Shown here: positions 54,015-62,879 of the stretch, piece by piece
How positions within the stretch are numbered: position 1 is the stretch's first letter
Layout: every line of letters begins with the position of its first letter
Source of the DNA: an uncultured Alistipes sp.
Lineage (GTDB): Bacteria > Bacteroidota > Bacteroidia > Bacteroidales > Rikenellaceae
Assembly (NCBI GenBank): GCA_947591475.1
Contig: CANQDE010000001.1
Coordinates: 1-64,000, forward strand
Length of the DNA stretch: 64,000 bases
Direction: 5' to 3'
Notes under the pieces: model-generated
What the model saw: only the letters and a program-made list of their open reading frames with translations
What the model was told of the DNA's origin: nothing
Databases searched by the model: none
Position numbers and translations under genes: made by a program

Positions 54015-54923
54015 TTAGCAGTTTGAAAGCGCTTTCTTCGAAAACAGCCCTCGCGTAATTTCCCGCCGCATACGCAGCAGCCAGCGGGCTTGCGTCGGAC
54101 GCATCGTGCAGCAAAGCAGTAGGGTAGCGCCCCATTTCAAGATTTCGGCGATGCGCACACGGACTTGCCGGTGATGGATGCGGGCGCGCAACCGTTGATT
54201 GATTCCGATGTTCCGGCAGAGATTCCGAAAATAGTTTTCGGTCAGTTTGGCGGCCGGAATCACATGGTGCATCACCGCGTCGGGCACATACCAAAGTGTG
54301 CAGCCTTGTTTTTGCAGTCGTTCGAACAGATCGCTCTCCTCGCCGCAGGTCAGCCGGTTGCCGACCCGTCCGAGTTGGGGGTCGAATGCGCCGTTGCGGT
54401 CGAATACCTCGCGTCGAAGCGCCATGTTGCCGCCGCCCGGGATTCGGTTCGCCGGAAACGGTCGTATCTCGCTGCCGAAGTCCATCGTGTTGGCGATGGC
54501 TTTTTCGGGATAGTTCGACATCCACGCAGGACGCCCGTCGGGGTATTCGGCGACGATGCGTCCGCCGGCGGCCATGGCATCCGGTCGGGCATCGAACAGA
54601 TCGAGATAGGCACGCAAAAAACGCGGTTCGACCCATTCGTCATCGTCGATGAAGGCGAGCAGCGGGGCTTGCGCTTCGGCGATGCCCCGATTGCGGGCGT
54701 ACGAAAGCCCCGCTTGCCGTTCGTCGACCAAACGCAGTTGGCAATCCGGATGCGCAGCGGCGAAATCGGCGAATCGGGCGGCGGTGTCATCGCTCGAACG
54801 GTTGTTGACCACGATGCACTCCCATTCCGCAACAGGCAGATCCTGCCGCACGACGGACTCCAATGCTGTCAGCAACTGTCCGGCCCGATTATGAGTGGGA
54901 ATTATCAGCGAGATGCGAATCAT
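54015..54923 (-). CDS. Family 2 glycosyltransferase
   Basis: A 302-residue glycosyltransferase with a GT-A fold. The ATG at 54923 is chosen because MIRISLIIPTHNRAGQLLTA is the standard beginning; the frame is open further upstream but reads antisense to dsbD. WECIVVNNRSSDDTAARFAD and LAFIDDDEWVEPRFL with the DDD metal-binding motif are present, as is GGGNMALRREVFDRNG. The sugar and acceptor are unknown. It stands alone, convergent with the small outer-membrane gene. Confidence 0.9.
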   Translation of the reverse strand: MIRISLIIPTHNRAGQLLTALESVVRQDLPVAEWECIVVNNRSSDDTAARFADFAAAHPDCQLRLVDERQAGLSYARNRGIAEAQAPLLAFIDDDEWVEPRFLRAYLDLFDARPDAMAAGGRIVAEYPDGRPAWMSNYPEKAIANTMDFGSEIRPFPANRIPGGGNMALRREVFDRNGAFDPQLGRVGNRLTCGEESDLFERLQKQGCTLWYVPDAVMHHVIPAAKLTENYFRNLCRNIGINQRLRARIHHRQVRVRIAEILKWGATLLLCCTMRPTQARWLLRMRREITRGLFSKKALSNC

Positions 54924-54957
54924 CGTGCAAAAGTACGATAAATCTGCGAAAAACTCG

Positions 54958-54965
54958 TATCTTTG
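54958..54965 (+). promoter_or_regulatory. -7 box of the dsbD promoter
   Basis: TATCTTTG, 27 bp before the dsbD start codon. No convincing -33 TTTG was found at 19 bp. Confidence 0.55.
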
Positions 54966-54992
54966 TCCGTCTAATCGTTCAACTTTCGATTT

Positions 54993-57077
54993 ATGAATCA
55001 GATACTCCGCCTTTTGTATGCGTTTTTCGCCTCGACGCTGTCGATTTTCGGACTGTCTGCCCAGCAGGTTGCTTGGAGCAGTTCCGTCGAACCGACAGGC
55101 GACGATACTTATCGCATCGTGCTCGAAGCCGCCATTCCGGCACCCTATCATATGTATGACATGGGGCCTTACGAAGCGGGTGGGCCCAACGCTACGGCCA
55201 TTCGGTTCTTGCCGACCGAGGGAGTGCGGTACGTCGGAACCGTGCAGCAGCTCTCCGTGCCGGATCGGCACTACGAGCCGATGTTCGGCATCGAAATCGG
55301 CACCTTTTCGGGCAAGGCGCGTTTCGCTCAATCGGTCGTTTTGAGCGTTCCCGAGGCCGAGGTGCGGGCCGAAGTGGAGTGGATGATCTGCGACGACTAT
55401 ACCTGCATGCCTCCCGATGATACGGAGCTGACCGTGCGGATCGGAGCACCGTCGACCGATGCGGCGGTGGTCGAATCCGTTCCGGTGAAAGACGTTCCGA
55501 CTGAATCCGTTGAGACTTCCGATCGTCAGGCAGTCTTGAACGAAGCAGCGTCCATGTCCGATGAGCCGTCGCAGGGTGGGGGCAATTCACTGTGGTCGTT
55601 CATCATCGAGGCCATCCTGTGGGGATTCGCCGCCATGTTGACCCCGTGCGTCTTCCCGATGATTCCGATGACGGTCTCCTACTTTCTGAAAGGCGAGGGC
55701 GGTGCGGCGCGCGGACGGGTGCGTGCTGCCCTGTACGGCATCTTCATCGTGGCCCTTTATACGGTTCCTATCGCCGTCATCATCTTGTCGACCCGTCTGT
55801 TGGGCGGCGATACCGTAACGGCCGACATTTTCAACTGGTTAGCGACGCATTGGCTGCCCAACGTCCTTTTCTTCATCGTCTTCATGCTCTTCGCCGCCTC
55901 GTTCTTCGGCGCATTCGAAATCACCATGCCGTCGTGGATGGTCAACAAGAGCGACGCCAAAGCCGACACCAAAGGTTTGGGCGGCATCTTCTTCTTAGCA
56001 TTGACGCTGGTTCTGGTGTCGTTTTCATGTACGGGCCCTATCGTCGGGTCGGTGCTGATTAAATCGACTGCCGGCGAGTTCTGGACGCCTATCTTGACGA
56101 TGCTCGCCTTCTCGATTGCCTTCGCGTTGCCGTTTACGCTGTTCGCGTTCTTTCCCGAAGTGCTCAAGAAGCTGCCCAAGAGCGGCGGTTGGCTCAATTC
56201 GGTGAAGGTCGTCATCGGCTTCATCGAGGTGGCGTTGGGCTTCAAATTCCTCTCCGTGGCCGACCAGACCTACCATTGGGGATTGCTCGATCGCGAGGTC
56301 TATTTGGCCATCTGGATCACGGTCTTTTCGTTGCTGGGGTGTTATCTGTTGGGGAAAATCCGCTTCGCTCACGACGGCGATACGCCTCATATCGGCGTTA
56401 CGCGGCTGGCGTTGGCTATCGCCGTCTTTTCGTTCGTCGTCTATTTGGTGCCCGGCATGTGGGGCGCGCCGTTGAAAGGGCTTTCGGGCTATCTGCCGCC
56501 GCTTACGACGCAGGATTTCGTACTTACGTCGGGGGCGTCGGGCGGTGCGGCGCCGCAGGAGGTCGCTTCGTCGCATGCAGGCCGCACGGCAGCCGGTAAT
56601 CCGACGCCTGCCCGCGGCAAATACAGCGATTTTCTCCATTTGCCTCACGGATTGGAGGGCTTTTTCGACTTGGAGGAGGCCCAGCGTTATGCCGCCGAAG
56701 TCGGCAAACCGTTGTTCATCGACTTTACAGGCCACGGATGCGTGAATTGCCGCGAAATGGAGGCCCGCGTATGGTCGGCGCCGGAGGTGCTCGAATTGTT
56801 GCGGAACGATTACGTGATTGTGGCCCTCTATTCCGATGATAAAAAGCGGCTACCCGAAAGCGAATGGGTTACGACCGACACGGGCAAGGTGCTGAAAAGT
56901 CTCGGCAAGATCAATTCGTATTATGCGTTGAAGCGTTACGGCATCAATGCGCAGCCTTGTTACATTTTGCAGGCTCCCGATGGGCGGTTGCTCGGTGGAC
57001 CGCGCGGTTACGATTTGAGCGTCGAGGGATTTATTAAATTTTTGCGCGACGGATTGGACGCTTATCGTAACGAGTGA
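54993..57077 (+). CDS. dsbD: Thiol:disulfide interchange protein DsbD
   Basis: A 694-residue inner-membrane protein that moves electrons from cytoplasmic thioredoxin to the periplasm. A signal peptide (MNQILRLLYAFFASTLSIFG) leads to an N-terminal sensor domain with a Cys pair (MICDDYTCMPPDD). A block of about eight membrane helices follows (AAMLTPCVFPMIPMTVSYFL, SFSCTGPIVGSVLI), then a C-terminal thioredoxin domain with GHGCVNCREME. All three Cys pairs can be seen. It would supply reductant for periplasmic disulfide repair or cytochrome c assembly. Confidence 0.93.
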   Translation: MNQILRLLYAFFASTLSIFGLSAQQVAWSSSVEPTGDDTYRIVLEAAIPAPYHMYDMGPYEAGGPNATAIRFLPTEGVRYVGTVQQLSVPDRHYEPMFGIEIGTFSGKARFAQSVVLSVPEAEVRAEVEWMICDDYTCMPPDDTELTVRIGAPSTDAAVVESVPVKDVPTESVETSDRQAVLNEAASMSDEPSQGGGNSLWSFIIEAILWGFAAMLTPCVFPMIPMTVSYFLKGEGGAARGRVRAALYGIFIVALYTVPIAVIILSTRLLGGDTVTADIFNWLATHWLPNVLFFIVFMLFAASFFGAFEITMPSWMVNKSDAKADTKGLGGIFFLALTLVLVSFSCTGPIVGSVLIKSTAGEFWTPILTMLAFSIAFALPFTLFAFFPEVLKKLPKSGGWLNSVKVVIGFIEVALGFKFLSVADQTYHWGLLDREVYLAIWITVFSLLGCYLLGKIRFAHDGDTPHIGVTRLALAIAVFSFVVYLVPGMWGAPLKGLSGYLPPLTTQDFVLTSGASGGAAPQEVASSHAGRTAAGNPTPARGKYSDFLHLPHGLEGFFDLEEAQRYAAEVGKPLFIDFTGHGCVNCREMEARVWSAPEVLELLRNDYVIVALYSDDKKRLPESEWVTTDTGKVLKSLGKINSYYALKRYGINAQPCYILQAPDGRLLGGPRGYDLSVEGFIKFLRDGLDAYRNE

Positions 57078-57098
57078 ATCTCCGCGCGAAAAGATACG

Positions 57099-57136
57099 AA
57101 AGAGGACGTTCTCCACGCGGGGAACGTCCTCTTTTT
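57099..57136 (+). terminator. Terminator of dsbD
   Basis: An 11-bp stem (57101-57111 with 57122-57132) followed by a T-run, 24 bp after the dsbD stop. It also lies just beyond the nrdG end and may serve both. Confidence 0.8.
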
Positions 57137-57156
57137 TGCGCGGTCGCTCGATTCGG

Positions 57157-57624
57157 TTATTTCCGCAGGAACCGCGCCGTAATATCCTCCATGCTGCCGT
57201 CCGGCCCCACGCGGTAGAACCGTTGATTAGTCGTCGGCGAGGTCAGCGGCCCCAACGTTTCGACCCACGGCCCCAACTTGATGTAGTCGAACCGTTCGGC
57301 CCGAATCCCGTCCGGCAGTTCGCTGCGCCCCGAATACCAGCCGATGCGCAATTCGGGCCGCGTTTGCCGCACGAATGCAGCCAACCGTTCGATTTCCGCC
57401 GGCTGTGCGTCGCCGCCCATGAATCCCACGCAGGTGATCGTCGCCCCGTAGCAGTCGAGCAACTCCCTGATTGCCTGTTCATCGAGCGGCCGCCCGCAAT
57501 CGTTTTGCAGGTGCGGGCTGTGGCACCCGGGGCATTGGTTCGGACACCCCGTGATGTTCAGCGCCAGCGTCGTTTCGTCGGGAAATTCGGCAAATACGAT
57601 GTCGTAATTGTAGTATTTGACCAT
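57157..57624 (-). CDS. nrdG: Anaerobic ribonucleotide reductase activase
   Basis: A 155-residue radical-SAM enzyme that makes the glycyl radical on NrdD. The cluster motif is CPNQCPGCHSP (C-x3-C-x2-C), and FMGGDAQPAEIERLAAF is the GGD/GGE-like block of activases. Its start codon directly follows the nrdD stop, so the two are translationally linked. Confidence 0.93.
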   Translation of the reverse strand: MVKYYNYDIVFAEFPDETTLALNITGCPNQCPGCHSPHLQNDCGRPLDEQAIRELLDCYGATITCVGFMGGDAQPAEIERLAAFVRQTRPELRIGWYSGRSELPDGIRAERFDYIKLGPWVETLGPLTSPTTNQRFYRVGPDGSMEDITARFLRK

Positions 57625-59718
57625 CTATTCCGCTTGGGCGTAATAGCGGCGTGCGGCCTCCTCCTGCCGTGCGGCCGAGAAGTTCGAAACCCGTTTCATG
57701 TAACCGATGACCCGCGTCAGATAGTCCGTATTGCGGCTGTGGCACTTCGGACACTCCTGCAGATAGCGTTTGTCGATGTGGCCGCAATCGTTGCAGACGG
57801 TGTTCGGAATGTTGAACGTGAAGTAGTTGCAGCCCTCGATCGCCGCTACCCGCAACAGCTGCCGATATTGCTCCTGCGACAGGTGATCTTCCAAATTCAT
57901 GTGCAGCGCCGAACCGCCGGTCAAGTGGTCGATGTATTTGCGGCCGTGGAGCCGGAACTTGTCGATGATGTTCAGCGACTTGTCCTCGACGATGTAGAAA
58001 TAGGAGTTGTAGCAGTCGCGCGGCACGGCATAGCCGTCTTCGCGATCCCATTTGGCATGCTTCACGCCCACGTTCTCGGCCGGAATCATTTCGCAGTTGA
58101 ACATCAGCTCTTTCGAGCGGTACTTTTTGTTGTAGCGTTCGATCAGCCCGAGCACGCCTTGCACGAATTCGACGTATTGCGGGTTGTCGTTGATCGGAAT
58201 GCCCAAAAATTCGGCAGCTTCGACCAGTCCGTTCACGCCGATGGTCAGATACTGCCGCGACAGATTGATGTAACCCGCATCGAAAAGCGGCAGCATCCCC
58301 TTGGCTTGTAATTGCTTGAGATTTTCGTTGTAGGCCGTCTGCACCTTGTGCACCAAGTCGACGATCTCTTCTAAATAGGTCAGATAGTGGATGCCGTTTT
58401 TCACCGCATACTGGATGCAGCGGTTGAGGTTGATGGTCAGCACGCTTTTCGAGCCGGTCGAGACGCCGCCCGCTCCGAGCGTGTAGCTGAATCCGTTGTC
58501 CTGAATTTCGTTGCGCAGCCGGCAGCACGACGACAGCGAATCGGCGTTGTCGCTCAAATAGGTGAAGAACGAATGCCCTTCGGCATACATTTGGGCCGTG
58601 AAATCGCCCCACTCCTTGTCCATGACGTCGCCGTCTTTGCTCAACAGCGCCATCGTCTCGACGGGGAAGGTCAGCACGGTCTTGGTGCGTTCGCGGTTGA
58701 ACCACTTCATGAACCGTTTCTGCAACCACGAAAGCGATTCCCAATGCGGATGCGAACCGTCCGGAAAGACGAACTCCCCGAAAAGGCTTTCGAAATAGTA
58801 ACGGTCGTAGTAGGCGATGTTCCAGAACACGGCTTGGAAGTTGCGTGCGCCGGTGGGCTGGTTGATCGAGTAGACGATTTGTTCGAAGCAGTCGGTGATG
58901 ACCTTGTCGAGGGTGCGGTGCTTGCGCGAGAGATCGACCACCTCGTCGGCATGCAGGTAGTAGTCGGGGCCGTACTCCTGCTCGATGAAATAGTTCATGT
59001 ACATCAAGAACTCGGGGGTCGCGCAGGCGCCCGAGAGCATCGACGAGACGATGAACACCATGTTGACGAAGCCGCCGCAAAACGATTTCAGATTGGTCGG
59101 GCGCGTCGAATTACCGCCGATGGCGATCGTGCCGTTCAGCAGCCACGGATACATCGTGATCGAGGCGCAGTAGTTGGCCATCGACGTCTCGTCGTTCTTG
59201 TAGATGAAGTGGTTCGTCAGCAGGTGCATGTATTTGTCCGACAGCTCCTTGCCGTACAGTTCCTTGATGCGGTCGGTGAGCAGGCGGCGGTTCAGCCGGA
59301 TGAAATTCTGCTTCGGTAGTTCGCCGATGAGCGTCGCGATGTTCTTGTTCTCGACGTTGGCGTTCGCATCGTATTTCGATCCGGTCGCGGGGTTCGAGGC
59401 GTCGCAGTAGTTTATCAGAAAGTTCAGTTTTTCACGGTCTTCGCGATCTTCGGTGTGCTTCTGGCGGTAGAGCATGTAGCTTTTGGCCACGGCGAAGTAG
59501 CGTTCGGCCATCAACGCCACCTCGACTTGGTTCTGAATCTCCTCGACATTCATGCCGTTCGAGACGCGGACGCGGCTCAATACGGCCATCAGGTCATCGT
59601 CCGTGGCATAGGAGCCGACCGAAAGAAACGCCTTGCTGATGGCGTGTTTGATTTTGTCGATCGAGAAGGCTTCGCGTTTCCCGTCGCGTTTGATGATGCT
59701 CATTTCCGAAATGCCCAT
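57625..59718 (-). CDS. nrdD: Anaerobic (class III) ribonucleoside-triphosphate reductase
   Basis: A 697-residue oxygen-sensitive reductase that makes deoxynucleotides and needs no cobalamin. An N-terminal ATP-cone (IIKRDGKREAFSIDKIKHAI) gives allosteric control. The barrel contains STRPTNLKSFCGGFVN and NADSLSSCCRLRN with active-site Cys candidates. The C-terminal zinc site is CNDCGHIDKRYLQECPKCHS, and the glycyl-radical site is RVIGYMKRV. It lies downstream of a cobalamin riboswitch with a leader of about 700 nt, and no promoter match was found closer to its start. Confidence 0.95.
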   Translation of the reverse strand: MGISEMSIIKRDGKREAFSIDKIKHAISKAFLSVGSYATDDDLMAVLSRVRVSNGMNVEEIQNQVEVALMAERYFAVAKSYMLYRQKHTEDREDREKLNFLINYCDASNPATGSKYDANANVENKNIATLIGELPKQNFIRLNRRLLTDRIKELYGKELSDKYMHLLTNHFIYKNDETSMANYCASITMYPWLLNGTIAIGGNSTRPTNLKSFCGGFVNMVFIVSSMLSGACATPEFLMYMNYFIEQEYGPDYYLHADEVVDLSRKHRTLDKVITDCFEQIVYSINQPTGARNFQAVFWNIAYYDRYYFESLFGEFVFPDGSHPHWESLSWLQKRFMKWFNRERTKTVLTFPVETMALLSKDGDVMDKEWGDFTAQMYAEGHSFFTYLSDNADSLSSCCRLRNEIQDNGFSYTLGAGGVSTGSKSVLTINLNRCIQYAVKNGIHYLTYLEEIVDLVHKVQTAYNENLKQLQAKGMLPLFDAGYINLSRQYLTIGVNGLVEAAEFLGIPINDNPQYVEFVQGVLGLIERYNKKYRSKELMFNCEMIPAENVGVKHAKWDREDGYAVPRDCYNSYFYIVEDKSLNIIDKFRLHGRKYIDHLTGGSALHMNLEDHLSQEQYRQLLRVAAIEGCNYFTFNIPNTVCNDCGHIDKRYLQECPKCHSRNTDYLTRVIGYMKRVSNFSAARQEEAARRYYAQAE

Positions 59719-59784
59719 AGTCTTTATCTGTATGTCGTGTTTTCGTTGTTTCCAACAAGCGAGGTTTTACGTCGCGCGAGGTGC

Positions 59785-59872
59785 GGGGCACGGCCTGCGG
59801 ACGGTTCGCCGATAGGCGGGCCTCCGCCGCCGGAGGCTGCAGCCCGCACGGCTCGAAGAGCCGTATGCAAGC
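59785..59872. repeat. GC-rich dispersed repeat, copy 2
   Basis: It shares the GGGCCTCCGCCGCCGGAGG core with the copies near 45.6 and 63.5 kb. It lies in the nrdD leader. Confidence 0.6.
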
Positions 59873-59911
59873 GCAACCATCCCGAATGGATTTTTATTTA
59901 TTAAAAATCGC

Positions 59912-60183
59912 GGTAACTATATACCATTTTACACCGAATCGAGTTGGCGAATGTATTCACATTGCCGTCGGTCGTGTCGCTCGCGGCGAAGCCGCGTTTA
60001 CAAATTTGACCCACTCCCAACTGCGGCCGAAGGCGAGCGCAATCGAGCTTGCTCGGATTGCCGAGCCGCCACAGCAGAAGCGGAACTTGTTCCGCAAATC
60101 CGCCTTGGCGGGGGCTTCGGTCGGAACCCGCAAGGTGATACGGTTTTGGATTACCGTCGGTGTAAATTTGTATATAATTACCT
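59912..60183. mobile_element. Inverted-repeat-bounded 272-bp insert in the nrdD leader
   Basis: Terminal inverted repeats of 26 bp (59912-59937 and 60158-60183) match at 23 positions. Outside them are near-identical direct repeats TTATTAAAAATCGC (59898-59911) and TTATTAAAAAATCGC (60189-60203). This is the form of a MITE-like insertion, although the right direct repeat starts 5 bp beyond the arm. Inside are the TTTGACCCAC and CCGCCTTGGCGGGGGCTT blocks also found near 53.9 kb. It has no coding capacity that I can support. Confidence 0.6.
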
Positions 60184-60240
60184 TTACTTATTAAAAAATC
60201 GCCGGAGGTCTCTTTGTTCCCGAAGGACGCGACCGGTGTT

Positions 60241-60418
60241 CGGACAAGGCAGGTCTTCTGGCTCGTTCCTGCCGCACGCCTTCCCGTCCGCGGTCGGGAC
60301 AGTGGCCAAAGAGTGTGCGGCGGATGCTGGAACTTACAGCTACGGGAATAGCCCCTGACTTGCACAGGCGTTCCCTTTTGATCCCGTGCCGACGGCTGCC
60401 GGCGGGGAACCTTGTTCG
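60241..60418 (-). ncRNA. Cobalamin riboswitch
   Basis: On the minus strand the sequence carries the B12 box GAGCCAGAAGACCTGCC, the AAAAGGGAAC start and the GGGGCTATTCCCGTAGCTGT core. The closing stem pairs 60241-60249 with 60410-60418. It reads toward nrdD. A full promoter match sits directly upstream (TTTG at 60450-60453, 19 bp, TACTTTTG at 60423-60430), so the aptamer begins about at the transcription start. The nearest downstream gene is nrdD, 520 bp away. Confidence 0.88.
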
Positions 60419-60422
60419 AAAA

Positions 60423-60453
60423 CAAAAGTAGCGATTGCCTGCATACCTGCAAA
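60423..60453 (-). promoter_or_regulatory. Promoter of the riboswitch transcript
   Basis: On the minus strand it reads TTTG, 19 bp, TACTTTTG. This is a full match to the Bacteroidetes consensus, with the same 19-bp spacing as the ppdK promoter. Confidence 0.75.
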
Positions 60454-60493
60454 CAATCGCTGCCGATTTTATTCAACAACTTATGAACATCCC

Positions 60494-60526
60494 GAAAAAA
60501 ACGGGCTCCGGTGCAGACCGGAGCCC
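60494..60526 (-). terminator. Terminator of the S9 dipeptidyl-peptidase gene
   Basis: A perfect 10-bp stem (60503-60512 with 60517-60526) with a GCAG loop, followed on the minus strand by a run of seven T. It separates the peptidase gene from the riboswitch transcript. Confidence 0.85.
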
Positions 60527-60554
60527 TCTTTCGTAATCAGTTGCGACGAATGGG

Positions 60555-62750
60555 TTATTCGCCTTTCACGTATTTGTCGAGCCAGCTGAAAAATTCGCGG
60601 TTCCAGACGAGTGAGTTCTGCGGTTTGAAGACTTGGTGCGCTTCGTTTTCGAACTCGACTAATCGGGCTGGAATCCCGCGCACCCGTGCTGCCGTAAAGG
60701 CCTCGAGCGACTGCGTATAGGGGATGCGGAAATCTTTCTCGCCCGTGAAAATCAGAATCGGGGTGTCCCACTTCGTTACGAACTTATGGGGCGAATTGGC
60801 GTAGGAACGTTGCGCAACGGCATTTTCCTTCTCCCAGTAGGGGCCTCCGTAGTCGTTGTTCACGAACCAGAGCTCCTCGGTATGGCCGTACATCGAATCG
60901 AAATCGAAGATACCGCAGTGGGCGATGAAGGCCTTGAACCGTTTTTCGTGGCATCCGGCCAGAAAATAGACCGAATAACCGCCGTACGAAGCCCCGACGC
61001 ACCCCATGCGGGTCTCATCGGCCCACGGTTCGCGGGCTACGTCGTCGATGGCCGAAAGATAGTCGCGGATGTTCTGTCCCGAGTAGTCGCCCGAAATCTG
61101 GTCGAGCCACTCCTGCCCGAACGAGGGCAGCCCGCGCCGGTTGGGGGCCACGACGATATAGCCCTGAGCTGCCATCAACTGGAAATTCCACCGATAGCTC
61201 CAGAATTGCGATACGACGCTTTGCGGCCCGCCCTGACAATAGAGCAGCACGGGGTATTTTTTCGTCTCGTCGAAATCGGGCGGCAGGATGACCCACGTCA
61301 GCATCTCCTTGCCGTCGGTGGTCTTCACCCAGCGTTTTTGCACGTTGCCCATGCGGATGCGGTCGTAAATCGGTTTGTTGACGGACGAAATCCGAACCAT
61401 CGTACCGGTCGCGGGATCGACGTCGAAAAATTCGGTCGCCATCGAAATCGTGCAGACCTCCGCCGCGATGTGTCGGTCGGAGAGCGTGAAGGCGTTGATG
61501 TCGTGGTCGCCTTTCGTCAGCACTTCGACCTGTGAAGCAAGGCCTATGCTGTCGGCGGGCGGCACCGTAACCCGACAGATTTGGTGCGTCGCCTCCATTG
61601 GGGCGATGAACAGCAGATGATCGGCATCCTCCCACACCGTGTTCATGGCGTTGTAATCGAATGTGGCGGTGAGGTCGCGCATCGAGCCCGTCTGCAGGTC
61701 GTAAATCATCAGCCGTTCCTTGTCCGATTCGTTGCCGGCGCGGCGCATCGAGCGGAAGGCGATTTTCGAATCGTCGGGCGACCAGACGGGGTATTTGTCA
61801 TAACCCTGCATTTGGATCGTGAAGCCGTCCGCTTCGCCGGCGCATTCCGACTTGCGGCTCGTGCGGGGTTTGCAGATATTGCGGGTGGTACCCGTGGCGA
61901 GGTCATAAATAAAAATGTCGGAATCGGTCGATACGGCATATTCGGTGCCCGTCAGTGGTTTGCACGTATAGGCGAGCTTCGTTCCGGCATGGTTCCATGC
62001 GATTTCGGCCATGTCGAAGTAGGGGGCCAGCGGCGCATCCCATGCGGCATCGGCCCCGATGATGTCCGTGCCGCCCGTTACGAGCCCTTTGCCCAATCGT
62101 CCGACGAAAATATGACGGTAGTCGCCCTCGTCCCAATAGTCCCAGTGGCGGGCCATCAGATCGTCGTAGATGCGGGCCTGCGATTTGGGCATGTCGGTGT
62201 AAACGTCCGACGATTTGCGGGCTGCGACGTGCACGGTCTGCACCCACCAGATGTGTTTTCCGTCCGGACTGACGCCGAATCCTTCGACGTCGGGAATCCC
62301 TTCGCCGTTGCCGTTGCCCGTGATTTGTTCGGCTTCGGCGCCCTGTGCGTTCATCCGCCATACCTGCATCGAGCCGCTACGGTCGGAGAGGAAGTAAATC
62401 GTCTCTCCGTCGGCCGACCAGCGGGGCGACAGGTTGTTCGACGAGGTGTCGGTCAGACGGGTGGCGGTCTCCGAAACGGTGTCTTCGATCCAAAGGGTCG
62501 TTACGCCGCGATTCTCGGACATCGAATAATCGGTCTGCTGATAGAGCAGTTTCGAGCCGTCGGGCGACAGCGACGAATCGCCGACCCGGCTCATTTTCCA
62601 CATCACCTCGGGGGTCAGCCGTCCGGCGGCGATCTCTTCGGCCGTCAGCGCGTTGTCGATGGTCAGGGGCTCGGGACGTTTTTCGCACGAACCGGCTCCC
62701 CATGCTGCAAGAGCCATAAACAGAAGAATTTTATTCATTTTTTTATTCAC
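60555..62750 (-). CDS. S9-family dipeptidyl-peptidase/acylaminoacyl-peptidase lipoprotein
   Basis: A 731-residue serine peptidase. The signal peptide ends in a lipobox Cys (AAWGAGSC); starts at 62750 and 62738 both give it. The N-terminal part is a beta-propeller of TolB/WD-type repeats (SRVGDSSLSPDGSKLLYQQT, GFGVSPDGKHIWWVQTVHVA). The hydrolase domain has the nucleophile in MGCVGASYGGYSVYF, Asp in GEKDFRIPYTQ and His in EFENEAHQVFKPQN. It cleaves short peptides or N-terminal dipeptides in the envelope. It is a different subgroup from the S9A enzyme at 46.7 kb. Confidence 0.92.
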   Translation of the reverse strand: MNKKMNKILLFMALAAWGAGSCEKRPEPLTIDNALTAEEIAAGRLTPEVMWKMSRVGDSSLSPDGSKLLYQQTDYSMSENRGVTTLWIEDTVSETATRLTDTSSNNLSPRWSADGETIYFLSDRSGSMQVWRMNAQGAEAEQITGNGNGEGIPDVEGFGVSPDGKHIWWVQTVHVAARKSSDVYTDMPKSQARIYDDLMARHWDYWDEGDYRHIFVGRLGKGLVTGGTDIIGADAAWDAPLAPYFDMAEIAWNHAGTKLAYTCKPLTGTEYAVSTDSDIFIYDLATGTTRNICKPRTSRKSECAGEADGFTIQMQGYDKYPVWSPDDSKIAFRSMRRAGNESDKERLMIYDLQTGSMRDLTATFDYNAMNTVWEDADHLLFIAPMEATHQICRVTVPPADSIGLASQVEVLTKGDHDINAFTLSDRHIAAEVCTISMATEFFDVDPATGTMVRISSVNKPIYDRIRMGNVQKRWVKTTDGKEMLTWVILPPDFDETKKYPVLLYCQGGPQSVVSQFWSYRWNFQLMAAQGYIVVAPNRRGLPSFGQEWLDQISGDYSGQNIRDYLSAIDDVAREPWADETRMGCVGASYGGYSVYFLAGCHEKRFKAFIAHCGIFDFDSMYGHTEELWFVNNDYGGPYWEKENAVAQRSYANSPHKFVTKWDTPILIFTGEKDFRIPYTQSLEAFTAARVRGIPARLVEFENEAHQVFKPQNSLVWNREFFSWLDKYVKGE

Positions 62751-62879
62751 TTGGTTTCTTTTTTAAGCGGGCGGACAGGGCATAACGTGTTCGGTTCCGT
62801 GCCGGTTAATAAAAATTTCGTATCTTCGTCGGTCGGGACGGCGGCTTTCCCCGCCTGCCCGAAAAATTACGATCGAATC

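Noticed and set aside
54924..55331. Extension of the glycosyltransferase frame upstream to give 438 residues
   Set aside because: The added part is antisense to dsbD, and the standard GT2 start lies at 54923.
59901..60479. A 192-codon frame on the minus strand between nrdD and the peptidase gene
   Set aside because: It runs through the cobalamin riboswitch and the inverted-repeat insert; the RNA structure explains the sequence better.
61581..62879. Extension of the NUDIX frame upstream to give 633 residues
   Set aside because: The extension reads antisense to the S9 peptidase and adds no known domain; the ATG at 62880 gives a normal NUDIX protein.
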